Part shown: one piece after another, positions 36,436-44,552 of the stretch
Layout of the letters: every line of letters starts with the position of its first letter
Numbering within the stretch: position 1 is the stretch's first letter
DNA from: Psychrobacter cibarius
Lineage (GTDB): Bacteria > Pseudomonadota > Gammaproteobacteria > Pseudomonadales > Moraxellaceae
Assembly (NCBI RefSeq): GCF_016107535.1
Contig: NZ_JABASQ010000004.1
Coordinates: forward strand, 152,930-216,929
Length of the DNA: 64,000 nucleotides
Direction of reading: 5' to 3'
Notes under the pieces: generated by a model
Seen by the model: the letters and a program-made list of their open reading frames with translations, nothing else
The model's database searches: none
Told to the model about the DNA's origin: nothing
Translations under genes and position numbers: made by a program

Positions 36436-36951
36436 TTATTTTTCCTCACGGTATAAGATGTTTTTTGCTTCTATTCTAAAATCTTCATGACTAATGGCAG
36501 GCTCAATGCTAGCTGTACTTAGGTTTATATGTGAGACAGACGCTTCTGGCTCACGATATAAGATATTCTGTGCTTCCTGTCTAAAATCACCATAACTAAT
36601 AGCAGTCTCGGCTTGAGCATACTTAGCTTCAACATTAGCCTTAATATGATTGTTTTTAACTTCTACTAGCGGTGAGCTATCTGCTACCGTCTCGTTGATT
36701 TGATGAGTAGCTACCGTAACAGGTAGATGAACACTTACCATGGATGTTTGAGGAATTGTTGAAAAAAAACGAGCAGACACAAATATAGTCGTTAATAACA
36801 AGACACCCACTATGGCAAACCATTTTACATGACTCAGCAAACTGCCTTTTGCTAGCTTTGCTGTGTCGGTTGCTAATAGTGGCTCTTTATTAGAATTACT
36901 GGATAAGCCAACACTTTTATTGATATCACTTTTATTGTCTGAGATAGTCAT
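36436..36951 (-). CDS. Single-pass membrane protein with two DFRxE...LYRE motifs
   Basis: 171 residues: a ~40-residue polar cytoplasmic start, one membrane helix (WFAIVGVLLLTTIFVSARFF, ~44-63), then a ~100-residue periplasmic part. That part carries two copies of an 18-residue motif, AISYGDFRQEAQNILYRE (117-134) and AISHEDFRIEAKNILYRE (152-169), the second right at the C-terminus. The same motif ends the neighbouring upstream protein. The copies are also alike at the DNA level, suggesting tandem duplication. Family and function not recognised. Confidence 0.7.
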   Translation of the reverse strand: MTISDNKSDINKSVGLSSNSNKEPLLATDTAKLAKGSLLSHVKWFAIVGVLLLTTIFVSARFFSTIPQTSMVSVHLPVTVATHQINETVADSSPLVEVKNNHIKANVEAKYAQAETAISYGDFRQEAQNILYREPEASVSHINLSTASIEPAISHEDFRIEAKNILYREEK

Positions 36952-37291
36952 AATTCAATACCGAGTCAATCCATGTTATGAACGGCCTATCACCGTATCC
37001 TTGATCTCAGGATACGGGCTCTCGGGTATGTTGCAATGATTTTTGGTATGAGCGATAGAATTGACTGATAAGCGGCTTGAAAGTACTATTATTGTATGGC
37101 TAGTTGCTGATGAGCAATTTGAAAAATGGTAATAAAAATGAGATGAATTGCAGTCTAATAAGCAAAATAGCACAGGTTATCTCGAGGTATTAAGCAGATA
37201 TTTAACGCTGCTTGGCAAAATTCAGTCCATTTGAATTGATAACATGCCTTAGATTGAATGACTAGTTGAAATTATGAATGTGCAACAGACC
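36952..37291. other. Spacer with a perfect hairpin
   Basis: Between the two paralogous membrane-protein genes. It contains CCGTATCCT-7-AGGATACGG (36993-37017), a perfect 9-bp stem without T-run, which might be an RNA-processing site or an operator. Nothing else recognised. Confidence 0.4.
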
Positions 37292-38248
37292 CTAATCATT
37301 GGTCTCACGATACAAGGTACTTTGAGATTCTTCTCTAAAGTCATCATAAGTGATGGCTGCATCAGCTGCTGGCATGGTCGATGGGGCTTCAGTAGTCTCT
37401 ACCCCATTAGGATTAGTGTCTGGATTCTCAGTGGGGGATTCATCTGGTTGCGATATCACTGTCGATTTGTCTATCGCGCCTGTATCCGCAGAAGGTTGGT
37501 TGTCATCGGTTACTACTGCTTTGCCAGTGCTAACAGCTGGTGCTGCATCTGTCGTTGTTGTTTTCGTCTCTGCACTATCAGGTGCAATCGTTTTCGTTGA
37601 GGTCGATAGAACGCCGGTGAAAATTAGTGTCGCTACAATAATAGCAATCAATAATGAGCCAAATATCATGCCAATAATAAGCGGTTTTTTGCTACTTACT
37701 TGCTTTTCCTTTGATTTTGCTAATTGTTTAGCAATGGCACTGTCATTTACAGCGTCGTTATTATTAGATAGTTGTTCGTTTCTAACTTTTTCCGCTGCTG
37801 ATCTTTCTGAATCTTGACGTTTTAAATCATCAGTATTCGCGCTATCCGCCATATATAAAGAAGATTTATCGTTATTTGCATCAGAATCTAAAGAGTTGTC
37901 AGTATTAGCTATCGGTGCATGATTTTTCGAAAAACCCTCGTCTTTATCGTCATCAGAAAAATCTACATTAATACCTGTGCTCACGCTTTCTTGCTCTAAA
38001 TTAGCAAATAATTCTAGCTCTGTGGCGCTTAATGGCTCATACGATGAAAGGTGATCGGTATTCTTTAGTGGCTTTAATGCATTTTCTTTGAAAGTAGCGT
38101 TATCCTCATTACTATCGACATTTTCGACACGCGTGATGAAACGCTCGTAGATATTATCTTTACGCATACGCTTACGTGGCTTAGTATTAGCAATTTTGGC
38201 TAAATTTGCCTCTAACTGCGCATTAGGGCTATTTTTTTTGTCGCTCAT
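37292..38248 (-). CDS. Single-pass membrane protein, paralogue with one DFRxE...LYRE motif
   Basis: 318 residues. The long, acidic, low-complexity N-terminal part (~190 residues, Asn/Asp/Ser-rich) begins with a basic patch (KPRKRMRKDN). One membrane helix follows (LIIGMIFGSLLIAIIVATLIF), then a Thr/Pro/Asp-rich periplasmic linker, and the C-terminal motif AITYDDFREESQSTLYRE (298-315). Same architecture as the gene 340 bases downstream. This suggests a membrane tether presenting a short C-terminal peptide. No known family. Confidence 0.7.
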   Translation of the reverse strand: MSDKKNSPNAQLEANLAKIANTKPRKRMRKDNIYERFITRVENVDSNEDNATFKENALKPLKNTDHLSSYEPLSATELELFANLEQESVSTGINVDFSDDDKDEGFSKNHAPIANTDNSLDSDANNDKSSLYMADSANTDDLKRQDSERSAAEKVRNEQLSNNNDAVNDSAIAKQLAKSKEKQVSSKKPLIIGMIFGSLLIAIIVATLIFTGVLSTSTKTIAPDSAETKTTTTDAAPAVSTGKAVVTDDNQPSADTGAIDKSTVISQPDESPTENPDTNPNGVETTEAPSTMPAADAAITYDDFREESQSTLYRETND

Positions 38249-38485
38249 GAAGTAATACCAAACCAGTTTTTACCGCGAAAAAGTAGATGACGGCTAGAAT
38301 TAAGAATAAAGTTTTTATTGTTTGCTAAAGTGTAACACTAACGTTAACAAACAATATAGTAGCTCGCCTCGTTCGCTTCAAGCATAATTTGTCGCTTGCT
38401 GCTCTTATTCGGATAAAATAATCAAGATAGCCAAAAAAATAAGCCACAAGCAACGATGACATCATAAACAAGTGAGCATAAAGAT

Positions 38486-39499
38486 ATGGATTTAAAACAG
38501 CTCAACGCTTTTATTGCTATCGCAGATTCACGGAGCTTTAGTGCCGCAGCGACTAAAACTGGATTGTCACAACCAAGCTTGAGTCGCCTGCTTAAACAGC
38601 TTGAAACAGATATGGGTGTGGAATTGGTCGATCGCTACCATAGACCGCTACATCTGACTGAAGCTGGTACATTCTTTTACGACAAAATCAGCGCCATATT
38701 GACAGAGATTGATACCGTCACCAGCATGACGCAGCGGCTATCGACGCCCAGTAGCATGCTGAATATTGGCTTTGTCCCATCCGTGCTTTATGGATTGCTT
38801 CCTGAAATCATTGCCATGCTGAAGCAATCCAGCCCCGATATCGACGTCAATCTCAAAGACATCAGCTCATATCAACAAATAGAGGCGCTCAAATCTGGTG
38901 AGATAGACATCGGATTTGGGCGTTTCCCCCATCAAGATCCATGGATTCAGCAAATACTAATGCGTCATGAGCGTTATGTCGTCGCCTTACCAAAAGCCCA
39001 TCCTTTGGCGCATATAAAGGAGCAGCGATTGATAGACTTAGCAAACAATCGACTGATTCTCTACCATCAAACCCATTTACCGATAGCGACGAGCGTAAGG
39101 TCAACCAGCGCAAAGCTGGATAATAATACAAAATCCAGACGCACAAGCGCTGAGCAATCCGCACATAGCGCGCCTATTACGGAGCCTTTACTACACTTAT
39201 TCGCACAATACGGTATTTCGCCTTTTATGACTACGACGGTGAGTGACTTGCAAGTAGCGCTAGGCTTGGTGGCGGCTGGCGAAGGTATTACGCTTGTGCC
39301 TGCTAGCCTAAAGACCGTGCGTACCGACCAAATCAGTTATCAACGTTTAGTACACGAAAACGTCACCTCCCCTATTTATCTGCATACGCTCAAAGATTTC
39401 GTTCATCCCAGCATTTCTGATTTACTGCGCGCCACCTATCAGGTATATGAGCAGCGCGGCATCACTTATCGGCAGCAAAAATTTGTGTCACAGCCTTAA
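38486..39499 (+). CDS. LysR-family transcriptional regulator
   Basis: 337 residues. The helix-turn-helix is near the start (FIAIADSRSFSAAATKTGLSQPSLSRLLKQLE). The effector domain has an unusually polar insertion at ~residues 197-230 (SVRSTSAKLDNNTKSRRTSAEQ), longer than usual for the family (~300). It resembles CatM/BenM-like regulators of aromatic or organic-acid pathways. It lies just upstream of and co-oriented with the Nramp-like gene and the propionate cluster, either of which it might control. Confidence 0.85.
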   Translation: MDLKQLNAFIAIADSRSFSAAATKTGLSQPSLSRLLKQLETDMGVELVDRYHRPLHLTEAGTFFYDKISAILTEIDTVTSMTQRLSTPSSMLNIGFVPSVLYGLLPEIIAMLKQSSPDIDVNLKDISSYQQIEALKSGEIDIGFGRFPHQDPWIQQILMRHERYVVALPKAHPLAHIKEQRLIDLANNRLILYHQTHLPIATSVRSTSAKLDNNTKSRRTSAEQSAHSAPITEPLLHLFAQYGISPFMTTTVSDLQVALGLVAAGEGITLVPASLKTVRTDQISYQRLVHENVTSPIYLHTLKDFVHPSISDLLRATYQVYEQRGITYRQQKFVSQP

Positions 39500-39785
39500 A
39501 TTATCAGATATTGAATGGATATTGTGTTATAAAGAACCGCTAAAAAATAATCAGCCTTAATGCTTGATATTAGCAACTGATTATGCTAACTAAAAAGAAT
39601 GGCAATGCAAACAAATAGTAATAACAACTAGAATAATCATTCTCCTGACTGGCTTCGGTGTGCTAAAGTTGATACAAGATGAATCGTTTTATATTTAAGC
39701 AGTTTATAAAGCGCTTCTCTCATGATCATTGGCAAGCTGACACAGGTAAGTGATAATTTGCCGTTTTAACCATTTAGAGGTATTC

Positions 39786-41084
39786 ATGACCACACAACCA
39801 CTCAATAACCCACGCACCAACCCAAATGCCACTGACGATACTGCGACCTCGCCGCAAGAAGGCTTTAGCTGGCGCATCTTTGGTCCCGGTATTTTGATGG
39901 CAACCGCTGCTATCGGTGGCTCACATTTGATTTCATCGACGCAGGCTGGCGCTATATATGGCTGGCAACTGGCCATTATGATTATTTTAGCCAACGTTTT
40001 TAAGTATCCATTTTTTCGTTTTGCAACCGACTACGTCTATGACACTGGCGAGAGTTTAATTGCAGGCTATGCCAAACGCTCAAAAGTATATCTGTGGGTA
40101 TATTTTATACTCTCTATCCTATCAGCCGTCATTAGTACGGGCGCAGTCTCATTAATAGCAGCGGTTATCTTAGGTTTTATGCTACCCGCTTCTCTTGGGC
40201 TATCGACGATGGCACTGTCTCTAATCATCGTGGCGGTTTCTTGGTTCTTTTTAATTGCGGGTCACTATAAACTGCTTGATGGTGTGACCAAATGGATTAT
40301 GATTGCCTTGACGACTGCGACCGTCGCTGCTGTCATCATTGCTGCTGGCAAGCCGACAGTCATGGCTGCTGACTTTGTCGCCGCCTCTCCTTGGAATTTA
40401 GCAACTTTAGGTTTTATTGTGGCACTCATGGGCTGGATGCCAGCACCGCTTGAGTTTGCCGCCATTACCTCGATGTGGACATCTGCCAAAGTCAAAGCCG
40501 ATCACACCACCCATCGCCAAGGTTTGCTTGATTTTAACGTCGGTTATGCTGTCTCAGCAATTTTAGCCTTATTTTTTTTGTCATTAGGCGTGTTTGTACA
40601 GTATGGCTCAGGACAAGAAATTGAGCTGGTCGGTGGCGCTTATATCAATCAGTTGATCAACATGTATACCGCAACTATCGGTGAATGGTCACGTCTATTG
40701 GTCGCTTTCGTCGCCTTTATGTGTATGTTTGGCACGACGATTACCTGTGCAGACGGTTATGGCCGTGCCAACGCTGAGTGCTGGCGCCTAATAAAAGGAG
40801 AAAGCGAAATCAACAAAAAGCAAATCGCTTTTTGGACGACCTATGCTATCGGTGGTGGGTTGATGATTATCACTTTCTTTACTGGACAATTAGGTACTAT
40901 GCTTAAGTTTGCCATGATATCGGCGTTTGTCTCAGCGCCTATCTTTGGCTGGTTAAATTACTCACTGGTTAAAAACCATAAAAAACTGTCTTTTGGCATG
41001 AATGCACTCTCTATCGCGGGACTCATCTTCTTAACGGGTTTTGCGCTGTTATTTTTAGCCAATCTTGCTGGACTATTTGGCTAG
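39786..41084 (+). CDS. Nramp-family transporter lacking the canonical metal-binding motifs
   Basis: About 432 residues and 11 hydrophobic segments; start 39786 follows AGAGG. Nramp-like blocks are visible (FGPGILMATAAIGGSH, FKYPFFRFATDYVYDTGESLIAGYAKR). Canonical Nramp/MntH has DPGN in TM1 and A-x-x-MPHN in TM6. Here the corresponding segments read ATAAIGGSHLISS and MGWMPAPLEFA, so the Asp, Asn and His ligands are missing. The protein is therefore unlikely to be a classical Mn2+/Fe2+ importer and may carry another substrate. Monocistronic, with a terminator. Confidence 0.85.
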   Translation: MTTQPLNNPRTNPNATDDTATSPQEGFSWRIFGPGILMATAAIGGSHLISSTQAGAIYGWQLAIMIILANVFKYPFFRFATDYVYDTGESLIAGYAKRSKVYLWVYFILSILSAVISTGAVSLIAAVILGFMLPASLGLSTMALSLIIVAVSWFFLIAGHYKLLDGVTKWIMIALTTATVAAVIIAAGKPTVMAADFVAASPWNLATLGFIVALMGWMPAPLEFAAITSMWTSAKVKADHTTHRQGLLDFNVGYAVSAILALFFLSLGVFVQYGSGQEIELVGGAYINQLINMYTATIGEWSRLLVAFVAFMCMFGTTITCADGYGRANAECWRLIKGESEINKKQIAFWTTYAIGGGLMIITFFTGQLGTMLKFAMISAFVSAPIFGWLNYSLVKNHKKLSFGMNALSIAGLIFLTGFALLFLANLAGLFG

Positions 41085-41116
41085 GTATCGGTTTTAAAAA
41101 TATCTATTTATATCAT

Positions 41117-41151
41117 AAAAGCCCTTTTAGCTTAGCTATTAGGGCTTTTTG
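41117..41151 (+). terminator. Terminator after the Nramp-like gene
   Basis: AAAAGCCCT pairs with AGGGCTTTT, followed by T. Confidence 0.8.
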
Positions 41152-41386
41152 GTAAGCTAAAACTATGAATCGATAAAAATAAGCGCAACCGCTATTGTAA
41201 ATAAATGTAAATAATGGGCTATACGTGTCTTTGCAAATTCAGCAATATGAATAATAGTTTGAGCAAACCATTACTTTATAGATAATGCTATTTATATATT
41301 GAATAATGTTAATTTTAATAAAATAGTTGTTTAAATTATCTAATTTATCGCACTCAAACAATGCTTTTTACTCACTGATTATTGGG

Positions 41387-41392
41387 TATAAT
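41387..41392 (+). promoter_or_regulatory. Probable -10 element of the prpB promoter
   Basis: A TATAAT hexamer 47 bases upstream of the chosen prpB ATG; the -35 is weak. Its position within the alternative long ORF argues against a start at 41382. Confidence 0.4.
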
Positions 41393-41438
41393 CGAACACA
41401 ATAACGATAATACTATCTCTCTATGCAAGGACACTCAC

Positions 41439-42329
41439 ATGACTCTATCATCTGCTGGCGCACGCTTTCGCAGTGCCCTCACTCAAAAAAATGATAACAA
41501 CCAGCCACTACAAATTGCAGGTGCTATCAATGCCTATACTGCAATGATGGCAACCCAAGTCGGTCACCAAGCGTTATATCTCTCTGGTGCTGGTGTGGCA
41601 AATGCCTCATTTGGTCTTCCTGATTTGGGTATGACTAGCCTTGATAATGTGCTAGAAGATGCACGCCGTATCACTGACGCAGTTGATACGCCGTTATTAG
41701 TCGATATCGACACTGGTTTTGGTGGTGCGTTTAACATCGCCCAGACCATCAGAAAAATGGAAAAAGCGGGCGTGGCAGCGGTACATATCGAAGACCAAGT
41801 GGCGCAAAAGCGCTGTGGTCATCGCCCAAATAAAGAAATCGTCAGTATTTCAGAAATGGTTGATCGCTTAAAAGCGGCATTGGATGCCAAAACGGATCCT
41901 GATTTTGTGGTCATGGCACGTACAGATGCGCTATCGGTAGAAGGCTTAGACGCTGCTGTCGAGCGCGCCGTTGCCTTCCAAGAAGCAGGCGCAGACATGA
42001 TTTTTGCCGAGGCGTTAACCGATATCGAAATGTATCGTCAGTTCACTGACGTATTGGATATCCCAGTACTCGCCAACATGACAGAGTTTGGTCAGACCGA
42101 CCTTTACACCACTGATCAACTGTATAGCGTGGGTGTAGAGATGGTGTTGTACCCGCTATCAGCATTCCGTGCGATGAACAAAGCGGCATTAAACGTTTAT
42201 CAGCATCTATTGACTGATGGCACCCAAGAAAAAGTTGTTGATACCATGCAAACCCGCATGGAGCTGTATGATTTCTTAAATTATCATGAGTTTGAGCAGA
42301 CGCTAGACAAGCTATTTGCTAATAAGTAG
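41439..42329 (+). CDS. prpB: 2-methylisocitrate lyase
   Basis: 296 residues, normal for PrpB. It belongs to the isocitrate lyase/PEP mutase superfamily, with the catalytic KRCGH loop in [15 protein letters not shown] (~residues 120-134) and metal ligands in [11 protein letters not shown]. It cleaves 2-methylisocitrate to pyruvate and succinate, the last step of propionate oxidation. The start at 41439 follows AAGGA; an earlier start at 41382 would overlap the -10 element. First gene of the methylcitrate cluster. Confidence 0.96.
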   Translation: MTLSSAGARFRSALTQKNDNNQPLQIAGAINAYTAMMATQVGHQALYLSGAGVANASFGLPDLGMTSLDNVLEDARRITDAVDTPLLVDIDTGFGGAFNIAQTIRKMEKAGVAAVHIEDQVAQKRCGHRPNKEIVSISEMVDRLKAALDAKTDPDFVVMARTDALSVEGLDAAVERAVAFQEAGADMIFAEALTDIEMYRQFTDVLDIPVLANMTEFGQTDLYTTDQLYSVGVEMVLYPLSAFRAMNKAALNVYQHLLTDGTQEKVVDTMQTRMELYDFLNYHEFEQTLDKLFANK

Positions 42330-42422
42330 TTAGGCATTCTTCATTGGCAATACTGAAAAGATAGCTCACCTTTGAGTGTGTTATTTTTTCGAAATCCGTC
42401 TTCATTTACTTTTAGGTTATTT

Positions 42423-43076
42423 ATGCCATTTTTTACTGCTAATACTGCTCTTAAAACGTCACTACTGAGCAGCACGCTTGCGGCGCTATTATTCATGACG
42501 GGCTGTGATAAAACACCAGAAACCGCTGATGATACGACCAGTGGTGCAAGCACTGCTGAAGTTGATACTACCAAACAGGCTCCTGCACCTGCCACTCAAG
42601 ATGACTTGGTCATGACGACGATTACGCTAGATACCGTCGACAGTCTATTGTTCGCACCAGTTATCAATAGTGGTGCGCTCAGTGCAGAGCAAGTCAGCTG
42701 TCTCGAATCACGCGACAAAGACTTGGGTAAAGCCGAAGTCGATAGCTTCTATAAGAGTCAGTTTACCGATGCAGAGTTACAAGAGTTGGATGACTTTTAT
42801 ACGTCAGAGGTAGGGAAAAAGCTGATTACGTTTGGTAATGAGCAACTGCGCGTCATGAATGGTGAAGAGATTGCAACACCAATGGCTGACCCTACTCCAG
42901 AGGAGATGACTGAGATTCAGACATTCATGGAATCACCACTGGGTGTCAAGTACATGAAAATCAATAATGCAGAAGGCGAAGGCAGCGCAATGGAAGTCTT
43001 GAACGTTCCTATTGAAGCCGAATTCAAGCGTTGTAATGTCGATTTAGATGGTCCACAGCCTGAACAGCCTGCGTAA
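42423..43076 (+). CDS. DUF2059-like lipoprotein inside the prp cluster
   Basis: About 217 residues from ATG 42423. The signal has lipobox LFMTGC and is followed by a Thr/Ala/Asp-rich linker. The domain contains SFYKSQFTDAELQELDDFYTSEVGKKL, the FYxSxxGKxL pattern of DUF2059, plus two cysteines (QVSCLESR, FKRCNVD). Unknown function. It lies between prpB and prpC but has no obvious role in propionate use, so it may just be an inserted gene. Confidence 0.78.
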   Translation: MPFFTANTALKTSLLSSTLAALLFMTGCDKTPETADDTTSGASTAEVDTTKQAPAPATQDDLVMTTITLDTVDSLLFAPVINSGALSAEQVSCLESRDKDLGKAEVDSFYKSQFTDAELQELDDFYTSEVGKKLITFGNEQLRVMNGEEIATPMADPTPEEMTEIQTFMESPLGVKYMKINNAEGEGSAMEVLNVPIEAEFKRCNVDLDGPQPEQPA

Positions 43077-43188
43077 TACTTGACTGGCGCTATAGTCAGT
43101 CATCAACTGACAAATTTATTATTAGAAACTTAGAAACTTAGAAACACCGGTTTTCACCCAAAAAGCTACCCACAAAAGGAATTTCATC

Positions 43189-44328
43189 ATGGCAGCACAA
43201 AACCCATCAACAAAAGTATTGTCAGGCGCAGGTCTGCGCGGACAAGTCGCTGGCAAGACCGCGCTATCTACCGTCGGCAAGTCAGGATCAGGTCTGACCT
43301 ATCGCGGTTATGATGTATCAGAACTGGCAGACAAATGCATCTTTGAAGAAGTGGCCTACTTGCTGCTTTATGGCAACTTGCCAAACCAAACTGAGCTTAA
43401 TGCTTATCAAGCCAAGCTCAAAAGCTTACGTGGTCTACCACAGTCATTAAAAGACGTGCTTGAGCGTATCCCTGCCGAATCGCATCCAATGGATGTATTA
43501 CGTACAGGTTGCTCTATGCTGGGTAACTTAGAAACCGAAATGAGTTTTGATGAAGAAAACGACCAAGCAGATCGCATGCTTGCGGCATTCCCTTCTATCA
43601 TCAACTACTGGTATCGTTTTACCCATGACAACGTGCGTATCGAAACCGAAACTGATGATGCCACCATTGGCGGTCATTTCTTGCATTTGCTAAAGGGTGA
43701 GAAACCAAACGAGCTACACGAAAAAGTGATGAACGTGTCTCTTATCTTGTACGCAGAGCATGAGTTCAACGCCTCGACCTTTACCGCTCGTGTGTGTGCT
43801 TCTACGCTATCTGATATCCATTCTTGTATCACTGGCGCGATTGGTTCACTACGCGGTCCTCTGCATGGTGGCGCTAATGAGGCGGCGATGGATATGATTG
43901 AAGGCTTTAGCTCACCTGATGAAGCCGAAGAAGAAATGATGGGTATGCTAGCGCGTAAAGACAAAATTATGGGCTTTGGTCATGCCATCTATAGCGAATC
44001 AGATCCACGTAACGTCGTTATTAAAGGCTGGGCTGAGAAGCTAGCTGCTGACGTTGGTGATGAAGTGCTATATCCAGTATCAGTACGCTGTGAAGAAGTC
44101 ATGTGGCGCGAGAAAAAGCTGTTCTGTAATGCTGACTTTTTCCATGCCTCAGCCTATCACTTTATGGGCATTCCAACTAAGTTGTTCACGCCAATCTTTG
44201 TTTGCTCGCGTCTAACAGGTTGGGCAGCACACGTATTTGAGCAACGTGCTAATAACCGTATCATTCGCCCAAGTGCGGAATATACCGGTGAAGAGCTGCG
44301 TCCAGTACCAGAGATGAGCGCGCGTTAA
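43189..44328 (+). CDS. prpC: 2-methylcitrate synthase
   Basis: 379 residues, citrate-synthase fold. Active-site histidines lie in RGPLHGGANEAAMDM (~225) and MGFGHAIY (~265), and a catalytic Asp in FCNADFFHASAYH (~325). It condenses propionyl-CoA with oxaloacetate. Good GGAATTTC upstream ribosome region. Followed by terminator-like hairpins before acnD. Confidence 0.95.
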   Translation: MAAQNPSTKVLSGAGLRGQVAGKTALSTVGKSGSGLTYRGYDVSELADKCIFEEVAYLLLYGNLPNQTELNAYQAKLKSLRGLPQSLKDVLERIPAESHPMDVLRTGCSMLGNLETEMSFDEENDQADRMLAAFPSIINYWYRFTHDNVRIETETDDATIGGHFLHLLKGEKPNELHEKVMNVSLILYAEHEFNASTFTARVCASTLSDIHSCITGAIGSLRGPLHGGANEAAMDMIEGFSSPDEAEEEMMGMLARKDKIMGFGHAIYSESDPRNVVIKGWAEKLAADVGDEVLYPVSVRCEEVMWREKKLFCNADFFHASAYHFMGIPTKLFTPIFVCSRLTGWAAHVFEQRANNRIIRPSAEYTGEELRPVPEMSAR

Positions 44329-44374
44329 TCCATATATATTTACTATCTCGGATAAGTGCTTATGCGAGATAACC

Positions 44375-44420
44375 AGTTTAACTGCTAGATATATTCACAA
44401 TTTAGCAGTTAAACTTTTTC
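44375..44420 (+). terminator. Terminator-like hairpin between prpC and acnD
   Basis: AGTTTAACTGCTA pairs with TAGCAGTTAAACT, followed by TTTTTC. A second hairpin (TATCTCG/CGAGATA) precedes it at 44344-44372. acnD may therefore need readthrough or its own promoter. Confidence 0.65.
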
Positions 44421-44552
44421 TTAATAACCTCACTTTCTTTTTAGCCATATTTTTTTAGCAAAGCCTTCTTCTAACTTCTAATTCCACTAATGACTTTGCT
44501 AAAAGAATGACTATTTTTTAAATTTAAACCAGCCAACTGCCAAAGGTGAATC

